Shown here in pieces: positions 56,224 through 64,000 of a stretch of DNA of 64,000 bases; position 1 is the first letter of the stretch, and the number at the start of each line of letters is the position of its first letter. Below the pieces are notes generated by a model. It worked only from the letters and a program-made list of their open reading frames with translations, did not search any database and was not told where the DNA came from. The position numbers and the translations under genes are program-made. Source of the DNA: Tardiphaga robiniae (GTDB lineage: Bacteria > Pseudomonadota > Alphaproteobacteria > Rhizobiales > Xanthobacteraceae); assembly GCF_013359755.1 (NCBI RefSeq), contig NZ_JABMCJ010000094.1, positions 310,001-374,000 on the forward strand. Direction: 5' to 3'.

Positions 56224-57066
56224 ATGGTGCCCACCACCGGCAGCTATTTTCATCTTCATCTGGTCTCCGATTCGACCGGTGAGACATTGATCACCGTGGC
56301 TCGCGCCGTCGCGGCGCAATACGCGAATGTCACGCCAGTCGAGCATGTCTATCCGCTGGTCCGCAGCCAGAAACAACTCGATCGCGTGCTCTCCGAAATA
56401 GAGGAAGCGCCCGGCATCGTTCTCTTCACGCTGCTGGAAAAAGATCTGGTTGGCCGGTTGGAAGCCAAGTGCCAGGAGATCAACAGCCCGAGCCTATCGA
56501 TCATCGGGCCAGTGATGCAGCTCTTTCAGGCCTATCTCGGTGCGTCGACCACCGGCCGCGTCGGAGCGCAGCACACGCTCAATGCCGAATATTTCAAACG
56601 TATCGACGCGCTGAATTATTCGATGATGCATGACGATGGCCAGCATGTGGAAGGCCTCGAAGAAGCGGATGTGGTTCTCGTCGGCGTCTCGCGCACGTCG
56701 AAGACACCAACATCGATCTATCTTGCCAATCGTGGTGTGCGCACGGCCAATGTGCCGCTCGTCCCCGGCATCCCCATTCCCCATCAGCTTGAGACGTTGA
56801 AAAATCCGCTGGTGGTCAGCCTGCACGCGACGCCGGAGCGCTTGATTCAGATTCGCCAGAACCGGCTTCTCAGCATTGGCAGCGATACGGCCAATGACGA
56901 TTATATCGATCGCCAGTCGGTCACGGACGAAGTCACCTATGCGCGCAAGCTTAGCGCCAAATACGGCTGGGCTTTGTTGGAAGTGACACGTCGCTCCATC
57001 GAGGAAACCGCGGCAGCCATCATGAAACTGCTGGCCGATCGCCAGCGTCAGAGGATGTCCGAATGA
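56224..57066 (+). CDS. ppsR: PpsR/PDRP bifunctional kinase-pyrophosphorylase (DUF299)
   Basis: A 280-residue regulator that phosphorylates and dephosphorylates pyruvate phosphate dikinase or PEP synthase. [20 protein letters not shown] opens the fold. The P-loop-like [19 protein letters not shown] is near residue 158. [20 protein letters not shown] and [20 protein letters not shown] follow. Length is usual. It is the first gene right of the candidate oriC, as in Caulobacter. Its ATGA stop overlaps the maf start codon, and coaE and dnaQ follow, so these four form one operon. Confidence 0.95.
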   Translation: MVPTTGSYFHLHLVSDSTGETLITVARAVAAQYANVTPVEHVYPLVRSQKQLDRVLSEIEEAPGIVLFTLLEKDLVGRLEAKCQEINSPSLSIIGPVMQLFQAYLGASTTGRVGAQHTLNAEYFKRIDALNYSMMHDDGQHVEGLEEADVVLVGVSRTSKTPTSIYLANRGVRTANVPLVPGIPIPHQLETLKNPLVVSLHATPERLIQIRQNRLLSIGSDTANDDYIDRQSVTDEVTYARKLSAKYGWALLEVTRRSIEETAAAIMKLLADRQRQRMSE

Positions 57067-57671
57067 CCATTTGGCGTGGCGTGCAACCACTGATCCTGGC
57101 GTCGCAGAGTTTGGCGCGTCGTGAGTTGCTGGCGAATGCTGGCATTACGTTTGATGCGATGCCGGCGGATATCGACGAGCGCGGCATCCAGCAGAAATCC
57201 GGGTTGAAGGCGCCGGGCGAGATCGCAGCCTTGCTCGCCGAGCGGAAGGCGGCCTTTATCTCGCTGCGTCATCCCGGCCGCTATGTTCTTGGCGCCGATC
57301 AAATCCTGGCGCTCGGGGATCGGATGTTCAGCAAACCCGCCGGACGCGAACAGGCGGCCGAACAACTTGCGATCCTCGCCGGTCGGACCCACGAATTGCA
57401 TTCAGCGCTTGCCGTCGTTTGCGATGGTGCGACGTTGTTCTCCAATGTCTCCGTGGCGCATATGACCATGCGCAAGCTGGATGATGCGGCAATCAATGCC
57501 TATCTGGACGCTGCGGGCGACAGGGTGACGACGAGTGTCGGCGCCTATCAGCTCGAAGGTCTGGGTGTGCATCTGTTCGAGCTGATTGAAGGCGATCACT
57601 TTACCATTCTCGGCCTACCGCTGCTGCCGCTGTTGAGTTTCCTGCGCGGCGAAGAGATGATCGCGATCTGA
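57063..57671 (+). CDS. maf: Maf-like nucleotide pyrophosphatase
   Basis: A 202-residue Maf/Ham1-type house-cleaning enzyme that hydrolyses non-standard or surplus nucleoside triphosphates to monophosphates. [20 protein letters not shown] is the family's N-terminal motif (S-x-x-R-R). [20 protein letters not shown] carries the catalytic Asp. [20 protein letters not shown] replaces the usual DKAGAYGIQG-type loop. [14 protein letters not shown] ends the fold. Its start overlaps the ppsR stop (ATGA). coaE begins 16 bp after its stop; the aroE gene often found between them in alphaproteobacteria is absent. Confidence 0.92.
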   Translation: MTIWRGVQPLILASQSLARRELLANAGITFDAMPADIDERGIQQKSGLKAPGEIAALLAERKAAFISLRHPGRYVLGADQILALGDRMFSKPAGREQAAEQLAILAGRTHELHSALAVVCDGATLFSNVSVAHMTMRKLDDAAINAYLDAAGDRVTTSVGAYQLEGLGVHLFELIEGDHFTILGLPLLPLLSFLRGEEMIAI

Positions 57672-57687
57672 TTTTTATGAGGAATTG

Positions 57688-58287
57688 ATGCGCGTATTGG
57701 GGCTGACCGGTTCGATCGGAATGGGGAAATCCACCACGGCGAAGTTGTTCATGGAAGCCGGCGTGCCGGTCTATGACGCCGACGCCACCGTGCACATGAT
57801 CTATGAGGGCGAAGCTGTACCGCTGATCGAGGCAGCGTTTCCCGGAACCACCGTGAATGGCAAGGTCGATCGCGCGAAGCTATCGCCGCTGGTGGTGCAC
57901 GATGCCGCCGCGATGAAGAGGCTCGAGCAGATCGTGCATCCGCTGCTCGGCGCCTATCACAGAAAATTCCTGGACGATGCAGAGAAGTCGGGTGCGCCGG
58001 TGGCAGTGGTCGATGTGCCCCTGCTCTATGAAACCGGCGGAGAAAAGCGGGTCGATGCGGTAGTCGTCGTGTCCACCAATCCCGAGCAGCAGCGCGAGCG
58101 CATCCTGGCGCGCGAGGGTATGACGGCCGAGAAACTCGACGCCATTCTGGAGCGGCAGCTGCCTGACGCCGAAAAGCGCAAGCGCGCCGACTTCGTGGTG
58201 GATACATCGAACGGATTGGACCCCGTGCGGGAGCAGATCCGTGAAATTCTCGCCGAGGCTGTTAAGATGCCGCAACGGCGACCGTAA
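57688..58287 (+). CDS. coaE: Dephospho-CoA kinase
   Basis: A 199-residue kinase for the last step of coenzyme A synthesis, phosphorylating the 3'-OH of dephospho-CoA. The P-loop is [17 protein letters not shown] at the N-terminus. [20 protein letters not shown] and [20 protein letters not shown] bind the substrate. [20 protein letters not shown] and [20 protein letters not shown] follow. The ATG at 57688 follows GAGGA with normal spacing; a TTG one codon earlier is less likely. It lies between maf and dnaQ. Confidence 0.96.
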   Translation: MRVLGLTGSIGMGKSTTAKLFMEAGVPVYDADATVHMIYEGEAVPLIEAAFPGTTVNGKVDRAKLSPLVVHDAAAMKRLEQIVHPLLGAYHRKFLDDAEKSGAPVAVVDVPLLYETGGEKRVDAVVVVSTNPEQQRERILAREGMTAEKLDAILERQLPDAEKRKRADFVVDTSNGLDPVREQIREILAEAVKMPQRRP

Positions 58288-58319
58288 CCGCCCCCTGATT
58301 CGACAACCGGCTTACTGCG

Positions 58320-59021
58320 ATGCGCGAAATCGTCATGGATACCGAAACCACCGGCCTCGATCCCCTCCGGGGCGATCGGCTGGTGGAAATCGGTTGCCTC
58401 GAAATCTTCAACCGGATGCCGACCGGCCAGACCTTCCATGTCTACGTCAATCCCGAGCGTGACATGCCTCAGGAAGCATTCAACGTGCACGGGCTGTCGG
58501 CCGAGTTCCTGTCGACCAAGCCGCTGTTTCACGAAGTGGTCGACGACTTCATGGCCTTCATCGGCGATTCGCCGCTGGTGATTCATAACGGCATGTTCGA
58601 CCTCGGCTTCATCAATGCCGAACTCGATCGCATCAAGCGCCCGCCGGTGCCGCGCGAGCGTCTCGTTGACACGCTGCTGCTGGCGCGCCGCAAGCATCCC
58701 GGTGTGTCGAACAAGCTCGACGATCTCTGCGCCCGCTATGCGATCGACAATTCCCGCCGCACCAAGCACGGCGCGCTGCTCGACTCCGAATTGCTGGCGG
58801 AAGTCTATATTGACCTCATTGGCGCCCGGCAGTCGCAACTGATCCTGGCGGACGAAGCGCCTGCGCAGCGCACCGGTAGCATCAATGACGCACCGCGCCG
58901 CCAGCGCGAGATCGCACTTGCGCCGCGCGTGACCGAAGCCGATCGCGCCGAGCACCGCGCCTTTGTCGCAACGATGGGCGAGAAGGCAATCTGGAACGAA
59001 TTTCTGGGAACGCCGTCGTAA
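58320..59021 (+). CDS. dnaQ: DNA polymerase III epsilon subunit
   Basis: A 233-residue DEDD-family proofreading exonuclease of the replicative polymerase. IVMDTETTGLDPLRGDRLVE is ExoI with the metal-binding Asp-x-Glu. LVIHNGMFDLGFINAELDRI is ExoII, and the ExoIII block is TKHGALLDSELLAEVYIDLI, with His and Asp. The C-terminal tail (about 190-233) would bind the alpha subunit. It ends the ppsR-maf-coaE-dnaQ group. A 9-bp hairpin (59029-59051) separates it from convergent secB. Confidence 0.96.
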   Translation: MREIVMDTETTGLDPLRGDRLVEIGCLEIFNRMPTGQTFHVYVNPERDMPQEAFNVHGLSAEFLSTKPLFHEVVDDFMAFIGDSPLVIHNGMFDLGFINAELDRIKRPPVPRERLVDTLLLARRKHPGVSNKLDDLCARYAIDNSRRTKHGALLDSELLAEVYIDLIGARQSQLILADEAPAQRTGSINDAPRRQREIALAPRVTEADRAEHRAFVATMGEKAIWNEFLGTPS

Positions 59022-59028
59022 AACGACA

Positions 59029-59051
59029 ATGGCCGGGACAAGCCCGGCCAT
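59029..59051. terminator. Two-way terminator hairpin between dnaQ and secB
   Basis: ATGGCCGGG and CCCGGCCAT form a perfect 9-bp stem with a 5-base loop, eight bases after the dnaQ stop codon and 31 bp from the secB stop. It lacks T runs, but its place between convergent genes supports a terminator role. Confidence 0.7.
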
Positions 59052-59082
59052 GACGTAAGCTTATTGTTTGGAGCACCCCAAC

Positions 59083-59562
59083 TTAGTTTGCCGGACCAGC
59101 GTCGGCTTGAGCCTGACGTTCCAGGTTCTGCCGGTACAGACCGACGAAATCCACGGGATCGAGCATCAGCGGCGGGAAGCCACCATCGCGCACCGCGGTG
59201 GCGATGATTTCGCGCGCGAACGGGAAGAGTAGGCGCGGGCATTCGATCATAACCAGCGGGTGCAGGTTTTCCTGTGGCACGTTGACGATGCGGAAGACGC
59301 CGGCATAGGCCAGTTCGAAAGAGAACAGCACCGAGCCGGCGTTCTCGGCCTTGCCCTCGACCGACAGCGTCACTTCATATTCGCTCTCGGAGAGATTGTT
59401 GGCGCCGACATTGATCTGGATATTGATGTTTGGCTGCTGGGCCTGCGGTGCCAGCGAGGCTGGGGCGTTCGGGTTTTCGAACGACAGGTCCTTGGTGTAC
59501 TGCGCCAGTACATTAAGCTGAGGGGGGGACTGCTCCGGAGGGGTGCCGTTGCCGTTTGCCAT
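59083..59562 (-). CDS. secB: Protein-export chaperone SecB
   Basis: A 159-residue tetrameric chaperone that keeps exported proteins unfolded and hands them to Sec[21 protein letters not shown] opens the fold; [20 protein letters not shown] and [20 protein letters not shown] follow. [20 protein letters not shown] and [20 protein letters not shown] are near-invariant. I chose the ATG at 59562, with AGGAGAATT before it; the frame upstream is not coding. It converges on dnaQ. The dnaQ-secB neighbourhood is common in alphaproteobacteria. Confidence 0.97.
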   Translation of the reverse strand: MANGNGTPPEQSPPQLNVLAQYTKDLSFENPNAPASLAPQAQQPNINIQINVGANNLSESEYEVTLSVEGKAENAGSVLFSFELAYAGVFRIVNVPQENLHPLVMIECPRLLFPFAREIIATAVRDGGFPPLMLDPVDFVGLYRQNLERQAQADAGPAN

Positions 59563-60066
59563 CGAAAATTCTCCTGAAGCGCTGCCGGGCGGGTGGAACC
59601 GGTTCGTCGCGGGCGTCCGCACGAACGGTCGAATGAGGTGATCGCGGCGAGTGGCTATCATAGGCCTGCGGCACTCGACAAGGATGCCACGCCACAACCT
59701 GGACGCTAGAAAATCGCTGGTTTGACCCACCGCTTGGGCATCCAGGTGCAAAACCGGTCATATTCGCCCCGAATTCACGTTAAATGACTGAAAGTGCGGG
59801 TTTTCCTCGTTCGATCCGATTTCCTCTGACAGACAAACGCGCTAGAATTTATCGAAACGGTTGCGGTCGAGGCTGCCGGTGCGAAGGCCGCTTTGCCGCA
59901 GCCGGACACGATGGCGCGCCATTGGCTGGGCTTAGTTTCATGTCTACATGGAGCAGGTTCGCCCATGACGCGATCTCCCGACCCTGTGGGAGCCGATTTC
60001 AGCACCGCGATGGGCGGCATAGTCTTCCGCCGGGCATGCCCGGCACCGATCAGAAAGCAATAAGAC
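59563..60066. other. Divergent intergenic region secB / Tim44-like
   Basis: A 504-bp gap between divergent genes. It must hold both promoters. I see no RNA gene, repeat or convincing small ORF; the short frames here lack coding character. An AT-rich patch around 59775-59855 (TTCACGTTAAATGACTG and GCTAGAATTTATCG) is the likeliest promoter zone. Confidence 0.45.
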
Positions 60067-60762
60067 GTGGACATTTACACCATCATCTTCCTGGCACTGG
60101 CGGTCTTCATTTTCATCCGCCTGCGCAACGTGCTCGGACAGCGCACCGGCGAAGAGCGTCCGCCCTTCGACCGCGCGGCGCGTGATGCTCTGCCGCCCGA
60201 AGGCAATGTCGTGCCGATGCCCGGCGGCCCCATTGATCAGGCTGCGCCGGCACCGGCCGCCGACGTCTCTCCCGCCGAGCGCTGGAAGGGCATTACCGAA
60301 CCGGGGACGCCGCTCGCCGCCGGTCTCGATGCCATCGTCGACCAGGATTCGTCGTTCGATCCGCGCCATTTCATCACCGGCGCCAAGGGCGCCTATGAGA
60401 TGATCGTGTTGGCCTTTGCCAACGGCGATCGTCGGTCGCTGAAGGATCTGCTGTCATCGGAAGTGTTCGACTCGTTCGACGCCGTCATCAAGGACCGCGA
60501 GAAGAACGAGCAGAAGACCGAGACCCGTTTCGTCTCCATCGACAAGGCCGAACTCGTCGGCGCCGAAGTGCGCGATCGCGCGGCACAGCTCACCGTACGT
60601 TTCGTGTCGCAGATGATTTCGGTGACGCGCGACAAGACCGGCGCTGTGGTCGACGGCAATGCCGACAAGGTCAGCGACATCACCGACGTCTGGACTTTTG
60701 CCCGCGACATCACTTCGCGCGATCCGAATTGGAAGCTGGTTGGCACCGGCAGCGTGCAATAA
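60067..60762 (+). CDS. Tim44-like domain protein
   Basis: A 231-residue membrane-anchored protein with a C-terminal Tim44-like domain. The N-terminal span is DIYTIIFLALAVFIFIRLRN. A Pro/Ala linker reaches to about residue 75. The domain (about 100-230) contains FITGAKGAYEMIVLAFANGD, RSLKDLLSSEVFDSFDAVI and DITDVWTFARDITSRDPNW. In mitochondria Tim44 tethers Hsp70 to the import channel; the bacterial relatives (TimA) are membrane proteins of unclear function. The start is GTG at 60067. The mltA frame begins before its stop codon, so translation is likely coupled. Confidence 0.88.
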   Translation: MDIYTIIFLALAVFIFIRLRNVLGQRTGEERPPFDRAARDALPPEGNVVPMPGGPIDQAAPAPAADVSPAERWKGITEPGTPLAAGLDAIVDQDSSFDPRHFITGAKGAYEMIVLAFANGDRRSLKDLLSSEVFDSFDAVIKDREKNEQKTETRFVSIDKAELVGAEVRDRAAQLTVRFVSQMISVTRDKTGAVVDGNADKVSDITDVWTFARDITSRDPNWKLVGTGSVQ

Positions 60763-62497
60763 CGCTGCCAGGCTCGGCCGGCTTGCCGCGCTGTGCGTGA
60801 TTGCTGCTGCGTTGGTCCCTGTCTCCGCAGACGCACGGGTCCGGCGTCACGCCAAGCACGTCAAGAATGATCCTGCACAATTTGTGTATGTGCCGCGGCA
60901 CAATCCGCCGCGGGAATGGCCGTTCGAATTCACAGGCAGCCAATATGCGCCGGTGAATTGGGCCGATATTGGCGGCTGGAGCGAGGACGATCACCTCCTC
61001 GCCTTCCAGGCTTTTCGCACCAGTTGCAAGCCGATCGTTGCTCAACGCAACTCACCAACGGATTCGAAGGCGCTTGGCACCACGCTCCGCGATCCCTGCC
61101 GGGCTGCGAGAGCTGCCGAGATTTCCGATGGCGCCAAGGCGCGCGCCTTCTTCGAAGACCATTTTCTGCCGCTGCGTATCTCACGGCTCGGCGAGCCTGA
61201 AGGTTTCGTCACTGGCTACTATGAGCCGGTGATCGACGGTTCGCGCACGAAGACTGACGTTTACACCGTGCCGGTCTATCGCCGCCCGTCGAATCTGTTT
61301 GTGCGCGGCTATCGCCAGTCATCCGCAAGCATGCCGAATGGCGGCGATGTGTTCCGCAAGATCGGTCGTCGCAAACTCGTGCCTTATTATGATCGCGGTG
61401 AGATCGAAGACGGCGCCATCGCCGGGCGCGGGCTCGAAATCGTCTGGCTGAAGAGTCAGACCGATCTGCTGTTCACGCAGATCCAGGGCTCGGCGCGCGT
61501 CCGCCTCGAAGACGGTGACACGGTGCGGATCAATTACGATGCGCATAATGGCTATCGCTACACGCCGGTCGGTCGCGTGCTGATCGATCGCGGCATCATC
61601 CCGCGCGAGCAGATGTCGATGCAACGTATCCGGCAATATATGGAAGAGAATCCAGATGCCGCGAGCGAACTGCGTCGGCAGAATCGCTCCTATGTCTTCT
61701 TTCGCGAAGTGCAGCTCTCCGACAAGGACGAAGCCGTCGGTGCGCAAGGCGTGCCGCTGACGCCGGGCCGATCCATCGCCGTCGACAAGTCGCTGCATGT
61801 CTATGGCACACCGTTCTTCATCGAAGGCGATCTGCCTATCGACTCGGACACGGCAAAGACGCCGTTCCGTCGCCTGATGGTGGCGCAGGACACCGGCTCG
61901 GCCATTATCGGCCCTGCCCGCGCCGATTTGTATTTTGGCGCCGGCGCAGAAGCTGGTCGAGTCGCCGGCCGGATGCGCCATCCTGCGCGCTTTGTTATGC
62001 TGGTGCCGAAGAGTCTCGATCCCTCTGTGCGCGGCCATCACATGCCGCTGCCCGATACGCGGCCGTCGGAGACAATCGCAAAGCTGTTTCCGCAGACCGA
62101 GCCGAAGCCGGTCGAAGCATCGAAGGTCGAAAATTTCGCGATCGATAACAAGGCTGCAGCAAGGCCCGATACGTCCAGGTCTGATACATCGGTCGCGTCG
62201 AAGCCCGCGGCGCCAGCCGTGACAATGACGACGCCATTGCCAGTTGCAAAACCAGCTGCGGCTGCAGTCGCGCCCGCTCCGGCATCCCCGCCGGCCGCGG
62301 CTACGACAGTGCCATTGCCGGAGGCACGGCCTGCGGTCGCGCCTCAAGTCGCGGCCGAGGCGAAGTCGCAGAAAAAACCCGAAGTAAAACCTGAAGCGAA
62401 GCGGGAAGTTAAACCGAAACGTGCCAAAGCCAGGCACCGCGTGTATCGTCGCGCAGCGAAGCAGCCGCAGTCCCTCTTCCGTTTCCCCTGGCAATGA
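60740..62497 (+). CDS. mltA: Membrane-bound lytic murein transglycosylase A (MltA)
   Basis: A 585-residue peptidoglycan-cleaving enzyme. The signal peptide is LGRLAALCVIAAALVPVSADA, without a lipobox. The MltA domain includes FFEDHFLPLRISRLGEPEGF and VTGYYEPVIDGSRTKTDVYT; the 3D domain has QDTGSAIIGPARADLYFGAG, with the likely catalytic Asp. The last 150 residues are a low-complexity Pro/Ala/Lys tail absent from E. coli MltA. The start is inferred: the TTG at 60740 follows GGAAG and gives a good signal peptide, overlapping the Tim44-like gene by 23 bp; an ATG at 60659 would overlap by 104 bp. The stop overlaps the Smr gene start (ATGA). Confidence 0.88.
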   Translation: MAPAACNNAARLGRLAALCVIAAALVPVSADARVRRHAKHVKNDPAQFVYVPRHNPPREWPFEFTGSQYAPVNWADIGGWSEDDHLLAFQAFRTSCKPIVAQRNSPTDSKALGTTLRDPCRAARAAEISDGAKARAFFEDHFLPLRISRLGEPEGFVTGYYEPVIDGSRTKTDVYTVPVYRRPSNLFVRGYRQSSASMPNGGDVFRKIGRRKLVPYYDRGEIEDGAIAGRGLEIVWLKSQTDLLFTQIQGSARVRLEDGDTVRINYDAHNGYRYTPVGRVLIDRGIIPREQMSMQRIRQYMEENPDAASELRRQNRSYVFFREVQLSDKDEAVGAQGVPLTPGRSIAVDKSLHVYGTPFFIEGDLPIDSDTAKTPFRRLMVAQDTGSAIIGPARADLYFGAGAEAGRVAGRMRHPARFVMLVPKSLDPSVRGHHMPLPDTRPSETIAKLFPQTEPKPVEASKVENFAIDNKAAARPDTSRSDTSVASKPAAPAVTMTTPLPVAKPAAAAVAPAPASPPAAATTVPLPEARPAVAPQVAAEAKSQKKPEVKPEAKREVKPKRAKARHRVYRRAAKQPQSLFRFPWQ

Positions 62498-63096
62498 AGC
62501 GTTCACGTCCACCGCAACTCATCGATCCCGTGACGCCGCGCCGTCGCCGCGTGCTGAGCGAAGAGGAGCGCGCGCTGTGGGAACTGGTCGCTAAACAGGT
62601 CAAGCCGCTGCGCAAGAAGCGTGTGGTGAAGCCGGAGCTTGAGGAAGACGGGCCAACGCTTGTGAAAGTCGCGGCGCCCAGGACGATGACCTCGGCACCG
62701 CCGGCAGTCCTCAAAACCGCAAAGCCTGCGCCGCCGCCGGTGCCGGTGCCGCCTCTGGCGCCGCTCGGCCGTCGCGAACGTTCGCAGCTCTCGCGCGGTC
62801 GCAAGGACATCGACGCGCGGATCGATCTGCACGGAATGACACAGACGCGCGCGCATCACGCGCTGTCGGCCTTCCTGCATCGCGCCAGCCATGACGGCAT
62901 GACTTTCGTGCTGGTTATCACCGGCAAGGGCCGGACAACCGGCCCCGAATCCGAACGCGGTGTCCTGCGCCGCCAGGTGCCGCTCTGGCTGGGCCTGCCG
63001 GAGTTTCGGTCGCTGGTGGTGGGATTCGAGGAAGCGCATATCGGGCACGGCGGCGCCGGTGCGCTGTATGTGCGGATCAGGCGGGCGCGTTCTTAA
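62494..63096 (+). CDS. Smr/MutS2-C domain protein
   Basis: A 200-residue protein with a C-terminal Smr domain. IDARIDLHGMTQTRAHHALS contains the DLHG motif, and VLVITGKGRTTGPESERGVL the TGxG motif; GHGGAGALYVRIRR ends the fold. Smr domains nick or cut branched DNA or RNA in studied proteins. The N-terminal 100 residues are basic, proline-rich and probably unstructured. The ATG overlaps the mltA stop codon, so it is the third gene of a Tim44-like/mltA/smr operon. A palindromic repeat begins at its stop codon. Confidence 0.9.
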   Translation: MKRSRPPQLIDPVTPRRRRVLSEEERALWELVAKQVKPLRKKRVVKPELEEDGPTLVKVAAPRTMTSAPPAVLKTAKPAPPPVPVPPLAPLGRRERSQLSRGRKDIDARIDLHGMTQTRAHHALSAFLHRASHDGMTFVLVITGKGRTTGPESERGVLRRQVPLWLGLPEFRSLVVGFEEAHIGHGGAGALYVRIRRARS

Positions 63097-63132
63097 CCTC
63101 TCCCCGCAAGAGCGGGGCGAGGGAGCGAGAGG
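63093..63132. repeat. Palindromic repeat, third related unit
   Basis: TTAACCTCTCCCCGC-aaga-GCGGGGCGAGG, then GAGCGAGAGG, resembles units A and B at 46264-46494 in its first stem but lacks the second stem. It lies between the convergent Smr and hslU genes and includes the Smr stop codon; probably a two-way terminator. Confidence 0.65.
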
Positions 63133-63145
63133 TCAGTGCTTCGTC

Positions 63146-64000
63146 TCACAAAATAAACCGGCTCAGATCCGAATTCTTCGCGAGATCCCCCACATGCTTC
63201 TGCACATAGGCGGCATCTATTCGGATGGTCTCGCCGTTGCGATCGGGCGCCGCAAAGGAAATCTCGTCGAGCACGCGCTCCATCACCGTCTGCAAACGTC
63301 GTGCGCCGATATTCTCGACGGTTGAATTCACGGCAACGGCAACGTCGGCCAGTGCATCGATGGCATCGTCGGCGAATTCGAGCGTCACGCCTTCGGTCTG
63401 CAATAGTGCCACATACTGCTTGATCAGTGACGCTTCCGGCTCGGTGAGGATACGGCGCATGTCATCACGGGTCAGCGCATTGAGCTCGACGCGGATCGGC
63501 AGGCGGCCCTGCAATTCCGGCAAGAGATCGCTCGGCTTGGCGATATGGAATGCACCGGATGCGATGAACAGGATGTGGTCGGTCTTCACCGCGCCGTGCT
63601 TGGTGGAGACGGTGGTGCCTTCGATCAGCGGCAGCAGGTCGCGCTGAACGCCTTCGCGCGAGACTTCGCCGCCGCTGCGGCCGTCGCGCACGCAGATCTT
63701 GTCGATCTCGTCGAGAAACACGATGCCGTTGTTCTCGACCACTGAAATCGCTTCCTGCACGAGTGCGTCGCTGTCGAGCAGCTTGTCGGCTTCCTCATTC
63801 ACCAGCGGCTCATGTGCGTCTTCCACGCGCAGACGGCGCGTCTTGGTGCCCTTGCCCATCTTGCCGAAGATATCGCCAATCGAGATCGCGCCCATCTGCG
63901 CGCCGGGCATTCCCGGGATTTCGAACATCGAGGGGCCGCCGGAGGACTGAACCTCGATCTCGATCTCCTTGTCGTTGAGCTCGCCGGTGCGGAGCTTCTT
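63146..64000 (-). CDS. hslU: ATP-dependent protease ATPase subunit HslU, 5' end off the window
   Basis: The C-terminal 284 codons of HslU (ClpY), the AAA+ unfoldase that feeds the HslV protease. [20 protein letters not shown] is Walker [21 protein letters not shown] and [20 protein letters not shown] follow. The sensor 2 block is [20 protein letters not shown], and the C-terminus SDLSRFIL is the tail that docks into HslV. The start and Walker A motif lie past the right edge; the frame is open to base 64000. It converges on the Smr gene. Confidence 0.97.
   Translation of the reverse strand, partial: KKLRTGELNDKEIEIEVQSSGGPSMFEIPGMPGAQMGAISIGDIFGKMGKGTKTRRLRVEDAHEPLVNEEADKLLDSDALVQEAISVVENNGIVFLDEIDKICVRDGRSGGEVSREGVQRDLLPLIEGTTVSTKHGAVKTDHILFIASGAFHIAKPSDLLPELQGRLPIRVELNALTRDDMRRILTEPEASLIKQYVALLQTEGVTLEFADDAIDALADVAVAVNSTVENIGARRLQTVMERVLDEISFAAPDRNGETIRIDAAYVQKHVGDLAKNSDLSRFIL

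Overview
The window is an ordinary, gene-dense, GC-rich chromosomal segment from an alphaproteobacterium. Protein content and gene order fit the Bradyrhizobium/Rhodopseudomonas/Afipia family (Nitrobacteraceae). The pointers are DUF1674 beside rsmB, a heparinase II/III protein between rsmB and purH, paired PII genes with amtB, a YXWGXW protein, the parB-parA-rsmG-mnmG-mnmE-rho block, and genome-wide style palindromic repeats. I could not run a database search, so the genus is not fixed. I see no phage, transposase, plasmid or CRISPR sequence.

Layout. 1-5.8 kb: a truncated thermonuclease-like gene, a small SdhAF4-like gene, rsmB, a heparinase-like gene and purH. 5.9-9 kb: a compact accessory cassette (LysR regulator diverging from a DsbA-like, a Tat-exported degenerate metallo-beta-lactamase-fold and a SnoaL-like protein). 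9-22.5 kb: transporters (UMF1-type MFS, sugar/acid MFS, MATE), gamma-glutamyltransferase, an amidohydrolase, GST, DUF2239, an isomerase/SDR pair, panE, and a cytochrome c plus PQQ sugar-dehydrogenase pair. 22.6-30 kb: tRNA-Gly(GCC), the chaperedoxin cnoX, a Lon-N protein, a Trm112 protein, a UbiH-type hydroxylase, tesB, and the nitrogen-sensing set glnB/glnK-like plus glnK-amtB behind a sigma-54-like promoter. 30-38 kb: a dapC-like aminotransferase, ftsK, lolA and xthA on one strand behind a perfect CtrA-type box, then a cyclic-nucleotide-binding protein, an orphan response regulator and an L,D-transpeptidase. 38-46 kb: a YXWGXW protein, a YggS protein, a diguanylate cyclase, leuS, lptE and holA.

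46-60 kb is the origin region. parB, parA, rsmG, mnmG, mnmE, rho and hemJ run leftward; ppsR, maf, coaE and dnaQ run rightward. The 469-bp gap between the two groups (55755-56223) has the position and motif content expected of oriC: an AT-rich stretch with a CtrA-like box and GANTC sites, then DnaA-box-like 9-mers. Four parS sites (GTTTCACGTGAAAC core) sit 4-7 kb to its left, one inside the rsmG coding sequence. 60-64 kb: secB, a Tim44-like gene, mltA, an Smr-domain gene and the truncated hslU.

The most useful non-gene signals are the candidate oriC, the parS cluster, the CtrA box before the ftsK group, a long imperfect palindrome between the GST and DUF2239 genes, and a pair of inverted palindromic repeats between holA and parB whose stems differ in sequence but keep pairing. 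I found no convincing wholly new system; the LysR/DsbA/MBL/SnoaL cassette is the best candidate for uncharacterised biochemistry.
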